From NCBI RefSeq assembly GCF_003633895.1, contig NZ_RBID01000015.1:186001-250000 (forward strand): DNA of 64,000 nt, read 5' to 3'. This document shows positions 46,442-58,252 of this stretch, piece by piece (the stretch's first letter is position 1; each line of letters starts with the position of its first letter). Below the pieces are notes generated by a model that saw only the letters and a program-made list of their open reading frames with translations, was not told the DNA's origin and searched no databases. A program made the translations under genes and the position numbers. The stretch is from Vogesella indigofera (GTDB lineage: Bacteria; Pseudomonadota; Gammaproteobacteria; Burkholderiales; Chromobacteriaceae).

Positions 46442-48655
46442 TTATTCGGCCGCAGCCTGGCTTGCCGGTGTCGGGGTTGCCGGCGCCAGCACCTGATCGG
46501 CATCCTGCCGCAGCTGGCCGGCGAGGCGGGTCGCCAGCTCCAGCCGGCGCAGCAGCCACGGGCTGAGATCGCTCTCGAACGGATCGGGCAGCAGCACCGG
46601 CCCCGGCGCCGCTTCCGCCGCCTCCTCCACCGCGCCGCCGGCGTGCTGCAGCGTGCTGTCGATGGACTGCGCCGCCTGCTGCAGCGGCTGGCGGATCTGC
46701 TCCGGCTGCAGACGGTCGCGACGCAACAGCAGCATGCTCTTCACCGCCGTCAGCTGTGCCAGCAGCTGGTAACTGTGCGCCAGCAGCAAGCCCAGCGGCG
46801 CCAGCGGCGGCCGCACCGCACGCGGCTCGGCCAGCGAGCGCTGCGTCGCCTGCACCAGTGCCGACAGGCTGTCGTAGGCCTCGCGCCGCGCCAGGCGCCA
46901 AGCCAGCTCCGGCTCGTTGTCGATCGCCTGCAACTGGCCCAGTCCCAGCGCCACGCGGGCATGGCGTGCCTGCGCGCTGAGCGTGCGCGCCACCAGCGCC
47001 GGGATCTGGTGCCGCTCCCACGACGGCAGCACATAGCTGCACGCCCAGGCGATGGCAACACCGAGCAGGGTATCGGCAATGCGCTCCGGCACGCCGAACA
47101 CCGGGCTGGCGCCGGCATGCAGCATATGGGCCTGCAGCAGGCCGAGCACGGTGGCGGCCACCGCCGTCACCAGATAGCGGCGCACGGCAAAGGCATGGGC
47201 GAAAGCCTGTGCCAGCGTGACCGCCAGCAGCAACAGCCACGTCGACGGCTGCAGCGCCAGCAGTGCGCCGGCAATCACGCAACCGAGCAGGGTGCCGGCG
47301 ACACGGCTGTTACGCCGCTCCAGCGTCTGCGCCAGGCTGCCGCGCAGCACCACCACGATGGTCAGCAGGATCCAGTAGTCGTGCGCCACCCACGGCAGCA
47401 CCTGCGCCAGCGCGTAGGCGGCGCCGACGGCCAGCGCGGCGCGGATGGCGTGGCGCAGCGGCGGCGCATCCCAGCGCCACAGCCCGGCGAACGGCCGCAA
47501 CGACCACGCGGTGGGGCTGACGAACAGTTGCCAGCTGGCGCGTACCCCGGTCAGATCCGGCGCCTGCTCGCCGCGCGCCAGCGCCACCAGCCGCACCACC
47601 TCGTCGTTGATGTTGCCGACACGGTTGGCCAGCCCGCGCGCCAGCATCGCCGCCGACGGCGCCTGCGACTCGGCGGCCGCTTCCGCCTCTGCCCAGTGCA
47701 GCGTGGCCAGCAGCGGCCGCAGGCTGGCGACCGGCGACGGCGTGCGCCCGTACAGCAGCTTGTCGGCCAGCTGCGCGATGTCTGCGGCCAACGTTTGCAA
47801 CACCTCGTGCAGCACGCCCAGCACCGGTGCGTGGCCGGGGCGGGATTTCAGCGCGTCCAGATCCAGCTCGCAAGCCAGCAGGTGATCGCGCATTTCCAGC
47901 ACCTGCAGCAACATCGCCGCCAGCTGCTGCCGCCGTGGCGTGCGCGGCGACTCCAGCAGGATGTTGCGCGCGCTCTGCAGCTGGTCGGTCAGCGCCGCCT
48001 GCTCGCGCAGCAGGCGGCCGATCAACGGCGCCCGGCGCCGCTCGTCACTGTCCGGCGGCAGGAATTGCTGCGCCTGCAGCTGCATCAGCTCCGCCAGCGC
48101 CAGCAGGGTGTCGGCCAGCAGCAGCACCCGGTAGCGGCCATTCAGCAAGGCATTGGCCAGCGTCGCCCACAGCAGGTACAGGCCGGCGCCGAGCGCGAAG
48201 TGCAGGCTGCTGGCCAGCACCGGCGCGGTGCCGTCGTGCGCCGGCATCGCCATCGCGAACAGCATCGCGAACATGATCGAGACCGACAGCGGAATGCCGC
48301 GCTTGCCCCACGCGGCGGCGAGAAAGGCGATGAAGGTGGCCGGCAGCAACAGCAAGCCCAGCTGCAGCGTATCGCCGTGCAGCAAGCGCGTGCCGAGGAA
48401 CAGCGGCAGGCCGAGCAGCGCCGCCGGCAGCAGTTGCCGCAACTTGCCGCGCCGCGGCGCCGGCTGGTCCGGCGGAATGCACACCACCACGCCGACCGAG
48501 GCCGCCGCCGCGGCCAGGGCGCCCAGCCACAGGTGCACCGCGGCGGAGATCAGCAGCAGCCCCAGCGCCGCCGACAGGCCGTTGGCGACGTGGTGGCTAA
48601 GCGCCACGCGCAGGGCGAGGCGGGGATGCGGCGGGGCAAAGGCAAATCTCGGCAT
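46442..48655 (-). CDS. FUSC/YccS-family membrane protein
   Basis: A 737-residue protein with two hydrophobic blocks (about residues 25-190 and 400-530), each with several helices, and soluble helical parts between and after: the layout of YccS/AaeB-like efflux-type proteins of the fusaric acid resistance family. LPWVAHDYWILLTIVVVLRGSLAQTLERR is the conserved second block. The ATG at 48655 is used; a TTG at 48688 is an alternative and neither has a strong ribosome site. The exact motif at 47783 codes Leu-Ala-Ala. Confidence 0.85.
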   Translation of the reverse strand: MPRFAFAPPHPRLALRVALSHHVANGLSAALGLLLISAAVHLWLGALAAAAASVGVVVCIPPDQPAPRRGKLRQLLPAALLGLPLFLGTRLLHGDTLQLGLLLLPATFIAFLAAAWGKRGIPLSVSIMFAMLFAMAMPAHDGTAPVLASSLHFALGAGLYLLWATLANALLNGRYRVLLLADTLLALAELMQLQAQQFLPPDSDERRRAPLIGRLLREQAALTDQLQSARNILLESPRTPRRQQLAAMLLQVLEMRDHLLACELDLDALKSRPGHAPVLGVLHEVLQTLAADIAQLADKLLYGRTPSPVASLRPLLATLHWAEAEAAAESQAPSAAMLARGLANRVGNINDEVVRLVALARGEQAPDLTGVRASWQLFVSPTAWSLRPFAGLWRWDAPPLRHAIRAALAVGAAYALAQVLPWVAHDYWILLTIVVVLRGSLAQTLERRNSRVAGTLLGCVIAGALLALQPSTWLLLLAVTLAQAFAHAFAVRRYLVTAVAATVLGLLQAHMLHAGASPVFGVPERIADTLLGVAIAWACSYVLPSWERHQIPALVARTLSAQARHARVALGLGQLQAIDNEPELAWRLARREAYDSLSALVQATQRSLAEPRAVRPPLAPLGLLLAHSYQLLAQLTAVKSMLLLRRDRLQPEQIRQPLQQAAQSIDSTLQHAGGAVEEAAEAAPGPVLLPDPFESDLSPWLLRRLELATRLAGQLRQDADQVLAPATPTPASQAAAE

Positions 48656-48857
48656 GGCGTAATCAACCCGGAAAATTGGGATGGACAATGCGCCGGCGGC
48701 CTACGCCGGCACTCAAAAGCGCTTCAATGTCGGCGGCGACGGATGGCAATGGGGCGATACAGCGTTGGAAACGCCTTCGACACGCTGGTTTACCGTCAGC
48801 TCAACGCCACCTCAGCCATGTTTGCCTTGTCACGCGTGAGCGACGGTGAACAGGCGC

Positions 48858-51800
48858 TCAGGAGGCTTCGGTGAGCGCGCGCCAGGCGGCATCGCTCTGC
48901 CACTGCCGGCACCAGTGCGGGAAGGCGTCGGCGGCCAGCGGCCGCGCAATGCCGTAGCCCTGCACCAGCCGGCAGCCGAGCCGGCGTAGCACCGCGCCGT
49001 GCTGCAGCGTTTCCACCCCTTCGGCGATCACCTGCCGCTCGAACACCGTCGCCAGCTGGATCACGCCTTCGACGATACCCAGATCGTCGGCATCGGTGAG
49101 CATGTCGCGCACGAAGCTCTGGTCGATCTTGAGGGTGTCGACCGGCAGCTTGCGCAGATAGGTCAGCGACGAATAGCCGGTGCCGAAGTCATCCAGCGCA
49201 AAGTGCACGCCCAGCTGACGGCAGCGCTGCAGGATGGCGACCGCCTGCTCCATGTCGGCGATGGCCGCCGTCTCCAGCACCTCCAGCTCCAGGTGCGCCG
49301 GCGGCACATTGCCGTGGCGGTGCAGCGCACGCGCCAGATCGGCATAGAAGGTCGGCGCCAGCAGGTAGCCGGCGCTGACATTGACGCTGACGCGCATCAC
49401 CAGCCCGGCGTCGTGCCACGCCGACGCCTGCGCCAGCGCGGTGTTGATCACCCACTCGTCGACCACGTTTTCCAGCTCGCTGCCGTGCAGCAGCGGCAGG
49501 AATGCGTCCGGCGCCAGCAGGCCGCGCTCGGGGTGGCGCCAGCGGATCAGCGCCTCGGCGCCGATGATGTCGCCGTTCTCCAGGTCCACCTTCGGCTGGT
49601 AGTAGAGCACGAACTCGCCGTTGTCCAGCGCGTGGCGCAGCAGCTCCAGCTCCTTGCGGTGCGCCTGCGCCTTGCGGTCGCTTTCCGGGTCGAACATCTG
49701 GTAGCGGTTCTTGCCGGCATCCTTGGCCAGGTACATCGCCTGGTCGGCATGGCGCAGCAGGGTATCGGCGTCGGCATTGTCCTGCGGATAGAGGCTGACG
49801 CCGATGCTGGCCGAGGCACGCACCACCGCATCGCCAAGGCAGACTTCCTGCTGGATCGCCGCCAGCAACCGCTCCAGCACCTGCGCGCACTCCTCCGTAC
49901 CCGCCACGTCCACCAGCAGTACCACGAATTCGTCGCCGCCCAGCCGCGCCAGGGTGTCGTCGGCGCGCAGCACCGCTTTCAGGTTGTCGGTGACGCCGAT
50001 CAGCAGCTGGTCGCCGGCGGCATGGCCGTACTGGTCGTTGATCGCCTTGAAGCCGTCAAGGTCGAGGAAGCACACGGCGCAGGATTTGCCGCTGCGCGCG
50101 GTGTGCCGGATCGCCTGCCCCAGCCTGTCCGACAGCAGGCGCCGGTTCGGCAGGCCGGTCAGCGGGTCGAAGTGGGCGATGCGCTCCAGCTCGGCCTCGT
50201 GCGCCTTCAGCTGGCTGATGTCGGAGAAAATGCCGACGTAGTGACGCACCTGGCCCAGCTCGTCGCGCACCACCGAGATGGACAGCAGCTCGGGATAGCA
50301 GTCACCGTTCCGGCGCCGGTTCCAGATTTCGCCGCGCCAGAAATCATGCTGCCGCACCGAATCCCACATCTCGCGGTAAAAGGCGGCGTCGTGCTGGCCG
50401 GACGACAGCAGCTTCGGCGACTGCCCGACCGCCTCGTCCGCGCGGTAGCCGGTAATGCGCGAGAAGGCGGCGTTGACCTTGGTGATCTGCCCGGCTGGGC
50501 TGACCACCATGATGCCCTCGTAGCTGCTGTCGAACACCACCGCCGCCTCTTTCAGCGCCAGCTCGAACAGCTTGCGCTCGGTGATGTCGGTATGGGTGCC
50601 GGACATCATCAGCGGCAGGCCGTGCGCGTCCCACGACACGATGCGGCCGCGCGACAGCATCCAGCGCCAGGCGCCGGATTTGCACAGGCAGCGGATTTCC
50701 ACCTCGTGGCTGGGCGCCGCGCCGGACAGATGGCGCTGGATGGAGTCGATCGCCCGCGGCAGGTCTTCCGGATGCACGTAATCCGGCCAGCGCTCGACGG
50801 TGATCGCCATTTCTCCCGGCGTGTAGCCGAGCATGGTTTCCCAGCGCGCGCTGACCTCGAACGCATTGGTTTGCAGGTTCCAGTCCCAGTAGCCCTGGTC
50901 GGAGCCGTCGATCACCCGCGCCAGCTGCTGCTCGCGCTCCTGCAGCGCCAGCTCGGCGCGCATTTTCTCGGTGAGGTCGCGGCCGAAGATCATGTAGCGG
51001 CCATCCTGCATGCGGCCGGTGGTCAGCTCGACGGTGAGCGGATGGCCGTCGGCATGGCGCAGCTGCCATTCGCGGCGCAGGAAGGCGGCGGCCTGCAGCT
51101 GCTGCAGGTGCGCCGGCAGCTCGGCCTGGCTCTCGGCTGCCAGGATCTCGACAAAGTGCAGCTGCTCCAGCAGTGGCAGCGGGTGGCCGCTCAGGCGGCA
51201 GGCGGCCGGGTTGGCAAACAGGAAGCGGCCGTCGGCCGCGGTCACCCAGATCGCATCGCTGGCCTCGTTCAGCACATAGCGCAGCTCGTCGTCAATGCGC
51301 TTGCGCTCGGTAATGTCGCGCGAGATGCCGAACAGGCCGTTGATGCGGCCGTTGCCATCGAACATCGGCCCCTTGGTGACCAGGAACACCATCGCCTTGC
51401 CGTCCGGCAGCGTCAGCCGCTCTTCGGCGGTCTGCACCGCGCCGGCGGCCATGATGTCGCGGTCCTTGCTCATCAGCGCCTGCGCCGAAGCGGCATCGAA
51501 CACCTCACGGTCGTCGCGGCCGAGGATATCGTGCACCGGCTTGCCGACAAAGGCGGCGGCGGCGGCATTGACCAGCAGGTAGCGGCCCTGCTCGTCCTTG
51601 ACGAACACCGCGTCGGTGGTGCCGGACACCACCGCATCCAGCAGGCGGCGGTTGACCTCCTGCTTGGCCAGCGACTGGCGCAGCAAGGCGCTGAGCAGGC
51701 TGACGCCGATGCCGTTGAGCACCAGCGATGCCCACTGCAGCTGCACGTAGGGTGATGAGGCCGTACTGTGGAAGTGCGGCTCGGCCGCCAGATCGGTGGC

Positions 51801-52256
51801 CAGCGCGGCGAGCGCGGTGGCAAACAGCCCCGGCCCGAGGCCGCCGAGCAGCGCGCACAGCACGATCGGCAGCATGAACAGGATCAGCATCGGCTGCACG
51901 GCGAAATCGACCGGGATGTTGAGGCGCAGCAGCATGACCGCAGCGGTGATCACCACCGCGAACACATACAGCAGCCAGTGCGGCCGCCGCTCGCGGTCGA
52001 TGCTGAGCGTCAGGCTGCCGAGCAGCGATTCGCGCTGCGTCGCATCGAACGGCGGCACCGCGCGCAGCAGGAAAAAGAACACCGCCGCGGTGGCGATGAC
52101 GAAGAGCACGCCCTTGGCGGTCGACAGCCAGGTCAGCGCGCCGGCATCGGCAAACAGCAGCAGCAGACGGTCGGACAACAGGATCCACAACAGCCCGCAC
52201 ACGACGTAGCTGGTGATCGACAGCAGGATAAAACGATTACGGGGATGACCTGTCAT
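48858..52256 (-). CDS. PAS-GGDEF-EAL c-di-GMP signalling protein
   Basis: An 1132-residue membrane protein. The N-terminus (about 1-215) has several helices, including a DUF4118-like four-helix block (LLLRLNIPVDFAVQPML). Four PAS domains follow (AVVSGTTDAVFVKDE, VLNEASDAIWVTAAD, VIDGSDQGYWDWNLQ, VFDSSYEGIMVVSPA). GGDEF is intact (LARLGGDEFVVLL, near 772) and EAL is intact (GAEALIRWRHPE, near 899, with DDFGTGYSS later). It could make and break c-di-GMP. The ATG at 52256 is used; upstream extension is not conserved-looking. Divergent from chrA. Confidence 0.93.
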   Translation of the reverse strand: MTGHPRNRFILLSITSYVVCGLLWILLSDRLLLLFADAGALTWLSTAKGVLFVIATAAVFFFLLRAVPPFDATQRESLLGSLTLSIDRERRPHWLLYVFAVVITAAVMLLRLNIPVDFAVQPMLILFMLPIVLCALLGGLGPGLFATALAALATDLAAEPHFHSTASSPYVQLQWASLVLNGIGVSLLSALLRQSLAKQEVNRRLLDAVVSGTTDAVFVKDEQGRYLLVNAAAAAFVGKPVHDILGRDDREVFDAASAQALMSKDRDIMAAGAVQTAEERLTLPDGKAMVFLVTKGPMFDGNGRINGLFGISRDITERKRIDDELRYVLNEASDAIWVTAADGRFLFANPAACRLSGHPLPLLEQLHFVEILAAESQAELPAHLQQLQAAAFLRREWQLRHADGHPLTVELTTGRMQDGRYMIFGRDLTEKMRAELALQEREQQLARVIDGSDQGYWDWNLQTNAFEVSARWETMLGYTPGEMAITVERWPDYVHPEDLPRAIDSIQRHLSGAAPSHEVEIRCLCKSGAWRWMLSRGRIVSWDAHGLPLMMSGTHTDITERKLFELALKEAAVVFDSSYEGIMVVSPAGQITKVNAAFSRITGYRADEAVGQSPKLLSSGQHDAAFYREMWDSVRQHDFWRGEIWNRRRNGDCYPELLSISVVRDELGQVRHYVGIFSDISQLKAHEAELERIAHFDPLTGLPNRRLLSDRLGQAIRHTARSGKSCAVCFLDLDGFKAINDQYGHAAGDQLLIGVTDNLKAVLRADDTLARLGGDEFVVLLVDVAGTEECAQVLERLLAAIQQEVCLGDAVVRASASIGVSLYPQDNADADTLLRHADQAMYLAKDAGKNRYQMFDPESDRKAQAHRKELELLRHALDNGEFVLYYQPKVDLENGDIIGAEALIRWRHPERGLLAPDAFLPLLHGSELENVVDEWVINTALAQASAWHDAGLVMRVSVNVSAGYLLAPTFYADLARALHRHGNVPPAHLELEVLETAAIADMEQAVAILQRCRQLGVHFALDDFGTGYSSLTYLRKLPVDTLKIDQSFVRDMLTDADDLGIVEGVIQLATVFERQVIAEGVETLQHGAVLRRLGCRLVQGYGIARPLAADAFPHWCRQWQSDAAWRALTEAS

Positions 52257-52642
52257 GCCACATTGATCCTTGATTGACGCCGCGATGGCACACCGGCGAG
52301 GGGGACAGGTGCAACGGTCGCGGCGGCGGCGCGCCAGTACCCGCGCACCGGCCAGCCGCCTACCTTGCCGCATGTTACCCGAAGCGGTGGCCGGCCATGC
52401 AGCCGGCCGCGCCCGGGCGTGGCTTTTATACAGCATAGATAATGGTGCCGCCTTCGCCCATCGCCGCCACCGGCACGCTGGCCAGCGGCGGGCGGCGGCG
52501 TTTCGGGGCGGCGCCAAACGCGTTAAGCTGGCAGGCCGTTGCCGGCGACCGCCTGCGCCATCCGTGCAGTACCGCCGGCCGACGCACCGTGCGGCCAACG
52601 TTGGCCGCACGCCGCGCCTGTCACCCACGACCATCCACCGCC
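52257..52642. other. Divergent intergenic region with motif palindrome
   Basis: 386 bp between the c-di-GMP gene and chrA. GTGCGGCCAAC plus its reverse complement form a perfect 22-bp palindrome at 52589-52610, 33 bp upstream of the chrA start. No clear promoter was seen and there is no gene. Confidence 0.6.
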
Positions 52643-54004
<1,362 letters not shown>

Positions 54005-54157
54005 GCGCGTGCTCACAGCCTCAGCAGCTCACGCGAGACAAGGCGACAACGGCCTAGGCGTTTAGCAGTGCTAACGGCACATGTCTGACTGGTACTTGAC
54101 GCCGTATCGCGCCATTGAGATCGAGTCGCCACCGAGGGTAAAGCGGCGCCAAGGCGC

Positions 54158-54535
54158 TCAGCGCGGCCAGCAATACCACGCCAGCGCCAGCGCGCTGCCC
54201 AGCCACAGGCCGGCGATCACCACCGCCGCGCGGCGGCTGCGCGGCCGCGTCAGCAGCTGTGCCGCCTGTTCGCGACAGGCGGCCAGCACCGCCGGCGGCA
54301 GGCAGCGCAGCACCAGCAGCAGGCCGAGTGGCAGCAGCAGCAAGTCATCGACATAACCGAGCAGCGGCACGAAATCGGGGATCAGGTCGATCGGGCTCAG
54401 CGCGTAGGCGGCCACCAGCAAGGCCAGCAGACGCAGCCAGCGCGGTGTAGCCGGATGGCGCGCGGCAAAGTAGACGGTGACGACATCGCGCTTGAGTTGA
54501 TGCGCCCAGCGCCGGGCGGTGGCAAGCAAGGACAT
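54158..54535 (-). CDS. YkvA-like DUF1232 membrane protein
   Basis: A 125-residue protein with the DUF1232 core LRLLALLVAAYALSPIDLIPDFVPLLGYVDDLLLLPLGL and a C-terminal hydrophobic helix (AAVVIAGLWLGSALALAWYCW). The family is common and of unknown role. The ATG at 54535 is used; a TTG at 54559 lies within the exact motif (54546-54558) that occupies the leader, as at the HugZ-like gene. No strong ribosome site is visible. Confidence 0.85.
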   Translation of the reverse strand: MSLLATARRWAHQLKRDVVTVYFAARHPATPRWLRLLALLVAAYALSPIDLIPDFVPLLGYVDDLLLLPLGLLLVLRCLPPAVLAACREQAAQLLTRPRSRRAAVVIAGLWLGSALALAWYCWPR

Positions 54536-54817
54536 GGCGGCTCCAAAGGTTGGCCGCAAGCATGCTCCGGCCCGCCACCATCATGCCGCGACCGCCGGCA
54601 CTTGTCAGGCGCGCGAGTGTGGGCGGCGAGGTTCGGGCGGCCCCGATACCGGGCGTGCCTGCCGCCCTGGCAAGCTCGCCAGCGGCGCACGGCGCGCGCG
54701 ACCCTGTGCGGCCAGACCACGCAGCGGCAGCAAAATCGTCGGCGGTGCGCGGCACGCCAATGACAACGCCGACCGTCGGCAGACGGTCGGCGTGCAGGAC
54801 AGGAAACAACCGGCGCG

Positions 54818-56608
54818 CTAGCCGGACAGGCGCTGCAGCGAATTGGCCAGCTCGCTGATGCGCTGCTTGGTTTCATCCACCAGGCCGTTGATCTCCTTGG
54901 CCGAGGACGACGAGCGCGAGGCCAGCTTGCGCACCTCGTCCGCCACCACGGCAAAGCCGCGCCCGGCCTCGCCGGCCCGCGCCGCCTCGATCGCCGCGTT
55001 CAGCGACAGCAGATTGGTCTGCGCCGCGATCTCGTCGATCACCGACACGATCTGGCCGATCTGGTTGCTGGAGGCCAGCACCGCGTTCATCGCACCGTCG
55101 GTGGTGTCACGGCTCTCGTGCTCGCCCTGCACATTCTTCACGAACGCGGTATAGGCAATGCGTCCTTCCAGCCGGATCTTGGACAGCGACAGCATGCCCC
55201 ACACCTTGCTGCCGTCCTTGCGCTCGATGGACACCTCGCGGCTGGTGCCGACGATCTTGTCCTGGCCGCTGCTGCGGTTGGCGTTGACCAGATGGTCGTG
55301 ATTGCTCTGGATCGCCTGCGGCACCAGCATCTTCACGTTGTGGCCGATCACCTCGCGGCGCTCGTAGCCCCACAGCCGCTCCGCCGCCGCGTTGAAAAAG
55401 GTGACCAGATTGTTCTCGTCGATGGCGACCACCGCGTCCAGCGCCTGCTCCAGCGTCTGGTTCATCATCTCGCGCGCCTCGCGCTCGCGGGTCACGTCCT
55501 TGACGAAGGCGGTATAGCTGATGCGATCGCCGCAGCGCACCCGCGACAGCGACAGGCTGCCCCACACCTTGCTGCCGTCCTTGCGCTCGATGCAGACCTC
55601 GCGGCTGGTGCCGACGATCTTGTCGACGCCGGTGCGGCGGTTGGCGTTGACCAGCTCGTCGTGCTGCGACTGGATCATCTGCGGCACCAGCATCTTCACG
55701 TTGTGGCCGAGCACCTCCCGCCGCTCGTAGCCCCACAGCCGCTCCGCCGCCGCGTTGAAGAAGGTGACGTTGTTGTCCGGATCGATGCTGACCACCGCGT
55801 CCAGCGCCTGCTCCAGCGTCTGGTTCAGCGCCTCGCGCACCTGGCGCTCCTTGGTGATGTCCTTGACGAAGGCGGTGTAGGTGATGCGGCCCTCGATCTC
55901 CACCTTGGACAGCGACAGGTTGCCCCACAGCTGGGTGCCGTCCTTGCGGAAGACCGGCACGTCGCGGCTGGTGCCGACGATCTTGTCCTGGCCGGTGTGG
56001 CGGTTGGCGTTGACGTAGCCGTCGTGGCTGCCCTGGATGTCCTTGGGCACCAGCATCTTGATGTTCTGCCCCAGCACCTCGCTGCGCGCGTAACCCCACA
56101 GCCGCTCGGCCGCGGCATTGAAAAAGGTGATCAGGTTGTGCTCGTCGATGCTGACCACCGCGTCCAGCGCCTGCTCCAGCGTCTGCCGGATGCTTTCGCG
56201 CGCCGTGTGTTCGGTGGTGATGTCGCGCACAAAGGCGGTATAGGTGATCGACTTGCCCTGCTGCACCTTGGACAGCGACAGGCTGCCCCACACCTTGCCG
56301 CCGTCCTTGCGCTCGATCAGCACCTCGCGGCTGCTGCCGACGATCTTGTCGACGCCGGTTTCGCGGTTGGCGTTCACCAGCCGGTCGTGATCGTGGCGGA
56401 TCAGCTGCGGCACCAGCAGCTTCACGTTCTGGCCCAGCACCTCCAGCGCGCTGTAGCCCCACAGCCGTTCGGCGGCGGGGTTGAAATAGGTAATATTGTT
56501 ATTGTCATCAATACTGACCACGGCATCGACGGCCTGGTCCAGTATCTGCCGCGTGGTGTCACCCAGATTCAGGCGCAGCAAACGCGCAATTGACTGACGG
56601 CTTCCCAT
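54818..56608 (-). CDS. Soluble chemoreceptor-like protein with four tandem PAS repeats
   Basis: A 596-residue cytoplasmic protein. Four PAS units of about 122 residues (about 20-141, 142-263, 264-385, 386-507) are very alike, each with a variant of [15 protein letters not shown], [15 protein letters not shown] and KDGxKVWGxLSLS. The C-terminus is a very short methyl-accepting signalling tip ([20 protein letters not shown], then [16 protein letters not shown]). No transmembrane segment. Sequence resembles BdlA/Aer-type redox or oxygen sensors; haem or flavin binding is possible. It should couple to CheA/CheW. The repeats point to recent internal duplication. Confidence 0.9.
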   Translation of the reverse strand: MGSRQSIARLLRLNLGDTTRQILDQAVDAVVSIDDNNNITYFNPAAERLWGYSALEVLGQNVKLLVPQLIRHDHDRLVNANRETGVDKIVGSSREVLIERKDGGKVWGSLSLSKVQQGKSITYTAFVRDITTEHTARESIRQTLEQALDAVVSIDEHNLITFFNAAAERLWGYARSEVLGQNIKMLVPKDIQGSHDGYVNANRHTGQDKIVGTSRDVPVFRKDGTQLWGNLSLSKVEIEGRITYTAFVKDITKERQVREALNQTLEQALDAVVSIDPDNNVTFFNAAAERLWGYERREVLGHNVKMLVPQMIQSQHDELVNANRRTGVDKIVGTSREVCIERKDGSKVWGSLSLSRVRCGDRISYTAFVKDVTREREAREMMNQTLEQALDAVVAIDENNLVTFFNAAAERLWGYERREVIGHNVKMLVPQAIQSNHDHLVNANRSSGQDKIVGTSREVSIERKDGSKVWGMLSLSKIRLEGRIAYTAFVKNVQGEHESRDTTDGAMNAVLASSNQIGQIVSVIDEIAAQTNLLSLNAAIEAARAGEAGRGFAVVADEVRKLASRSSSSAKEINGLVDETKQRISELANSLQRLSG

Positions 56609-57538
56609 GGCTCACTTCCCCTTATGATCGCTTTGTAATCAGCCGCAATCGCCAATCCGCCGCCTCCCCGGCCCGGACCGCCACCACCGCATTGCTGCAA
56701 ACTCAAATTGATCTTAGTGGCCAGCTCATGAAAATCAAATAATTTATTGATGTTAAAAATACCAACAACACGCAATAAGCAATAAAGTTTTCTACAAAGA
56801 AAATAACCCGTATTTAACGCCTTACGCAGAGCGCATTTCAGCCATGTCCGCAGCGGGTGAGCCCGGTCCCCATCCGGCAGACAATGGCCGCCGCCATAGC
56901 TCGGCACGACCGGCCGATACCGCGCAGCGACAAGCCTGGCCTGCCCCGTAGCGGTGCCAGCGGCAGCACCGGCAAGGTGCACGCCACGGCCAGTCAGCGC
57001 GGCGGATTGCACCGTTTTGTACGACGCCATTCAGCAAAAATCCGCGCGCTGATTTTAAATTTCATGACATGTTAAAAACTTGAAGCAGCATCATGACGCC
57101 TTGCCAGCGCGGCGAAGGCTTGACCGGCAAACGGTGCGCCAAGGTGAATGAGCACGGCAACATGGCATTGAAGCAGTATTACTATTGAAATACTGTTCAA
57201 TTAAAAACAATGATCACCATGCCGGCATCAGCATCACGCTTTACCAGCCGTCGGCCAGCCCACCGCGGCTCGCCGCGGCGACAAGGTTGGCCGCAAGCCG
57301 GCACTGCAACCGGCCACCACTGCACGGCGAACATCATTGACCGAGCGGTAACCGAGAATGGCCGCGCGACCGCCGTGCCAGCGCATTGCGGTGATGCCGA
57401 TAAAAACCCGCCATGACAAACAATCACCATAAAACATGAATCTTCCCATTAAGAATGATGAATAGTCGGCAGCGAAACCCAATCTGAACTATATCGGATT
57501 GATCTTTTCTGCATTTATCGGCCATCGGGAGATTCATC
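56609..57538. other. Long intergenic region without gene
   Basis: 930 bp between the divergent PAS-repeat gene and dsbC. The parts at 56700-56830 and 57060-57220 are AT-rich and should hold promoters. The exact 13-bp motif lies at 57283-57295. Open frames here have no ribosome site and no familiar sequence. Confidence 0.5.
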
Positions 57539-58252
57539 ATGGGAATACTGCTGCGCAGTTCACTGCTGATTACCGCCTTGCTGTCGGCACTGGCGGTGGC
57601 GGACGAGCAATCGGTGAAACGCTCATTCGAAGAACGCTTCCCCGGCGCAGAGGTGTCCTCGGTGAAAAAGGAGGCGCTGACCGGCTTGTACGAGGTATAT
57701 GCCATCGGCCAGTTATTCTATGTCGATGAAAAGGTCAGCTACGCGATCCAGGGCAATCTGATCAATGCCCAGACCCGGCAAAGCCTGAGCGCCGAGCGCA
57801 TGAAAGTGCTGTCCGAGATCAGCTTCAACAAGCTGCCTTTCGAACAGGCGATCAAGATCGTCAGGGGCAACGGCAAGCGCCAGGTCGCCGTGTTCGAGGA
57901 CCCGGATTGCCCGTTCTGCAAGCAGCTGGAACGCGAGCTGCAGAAGGTCAACGATGTCACCATCTACGTGTTCCTGTACCCCATCGAACAGCTGCACCCC
58001 GGTGCCACGCTGAAGTCGCGCAAGATCTGGTGCGCACCGGACCGCGCCAAGGCCTGGCTGGCCTCGGTGCACGACAACACCGTGCCGGAGGGCAGCGGCG
58101 AGTGCGACACCCCGATCACCAATCTGGCCAAACTGGCGCGCACCCACCGCATCACCGGCACGCCGACGCTGATCTTCGCCAATAACGAGCGCGTTGCCGG
58201 CGCCATCCCGGCGGCACGAATAGAGCAGCTACTGGGCAACACCACGCCCTGA
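57539..58252 (+). CDS. dsbC: DsbC-like thiol:disulphide isomerase
   Basis: A 237-residue periplasmic protein that reshuffles wrong disulphides. Signal peptide LLITALLSALAVAD; N-terminal dimerisation domain (FEERFPGAEVSSVKKEALTGLYEVY); thioredoxin domain with active site CPFC at 124-127 in FEDPDCPFCKQL and the cis-Pro loop TGTPTLIF near 216. A further Cys pair (IWCAPDR and GECDT) matches the structural disulphide of DsbC. The ATG follows GGGAG. Useful for the Cys-rich secreted proteins encoded downstream. Confidence 0.92.
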   Translation: MGILLRSSLLITALLSALAVADEQSVKRSFEERFPGAEVSSVKKEALTGLYEVYAIGQLFYVDEKVSYAIQGNLINAQTRQSLSAERMKVLSEISFNKLPFEQAIKIVRGNGKRQVAVFEDPDCPFCKQLERELQKVNDVTIYVFLYPIEQLHPGATLKSRKIWCAPDRAKAWLASVHDNTVPEGSGECDTPITNLAKLARTHRITGTPTLIFANNERVAGAIPAARIEQLLGNTTP

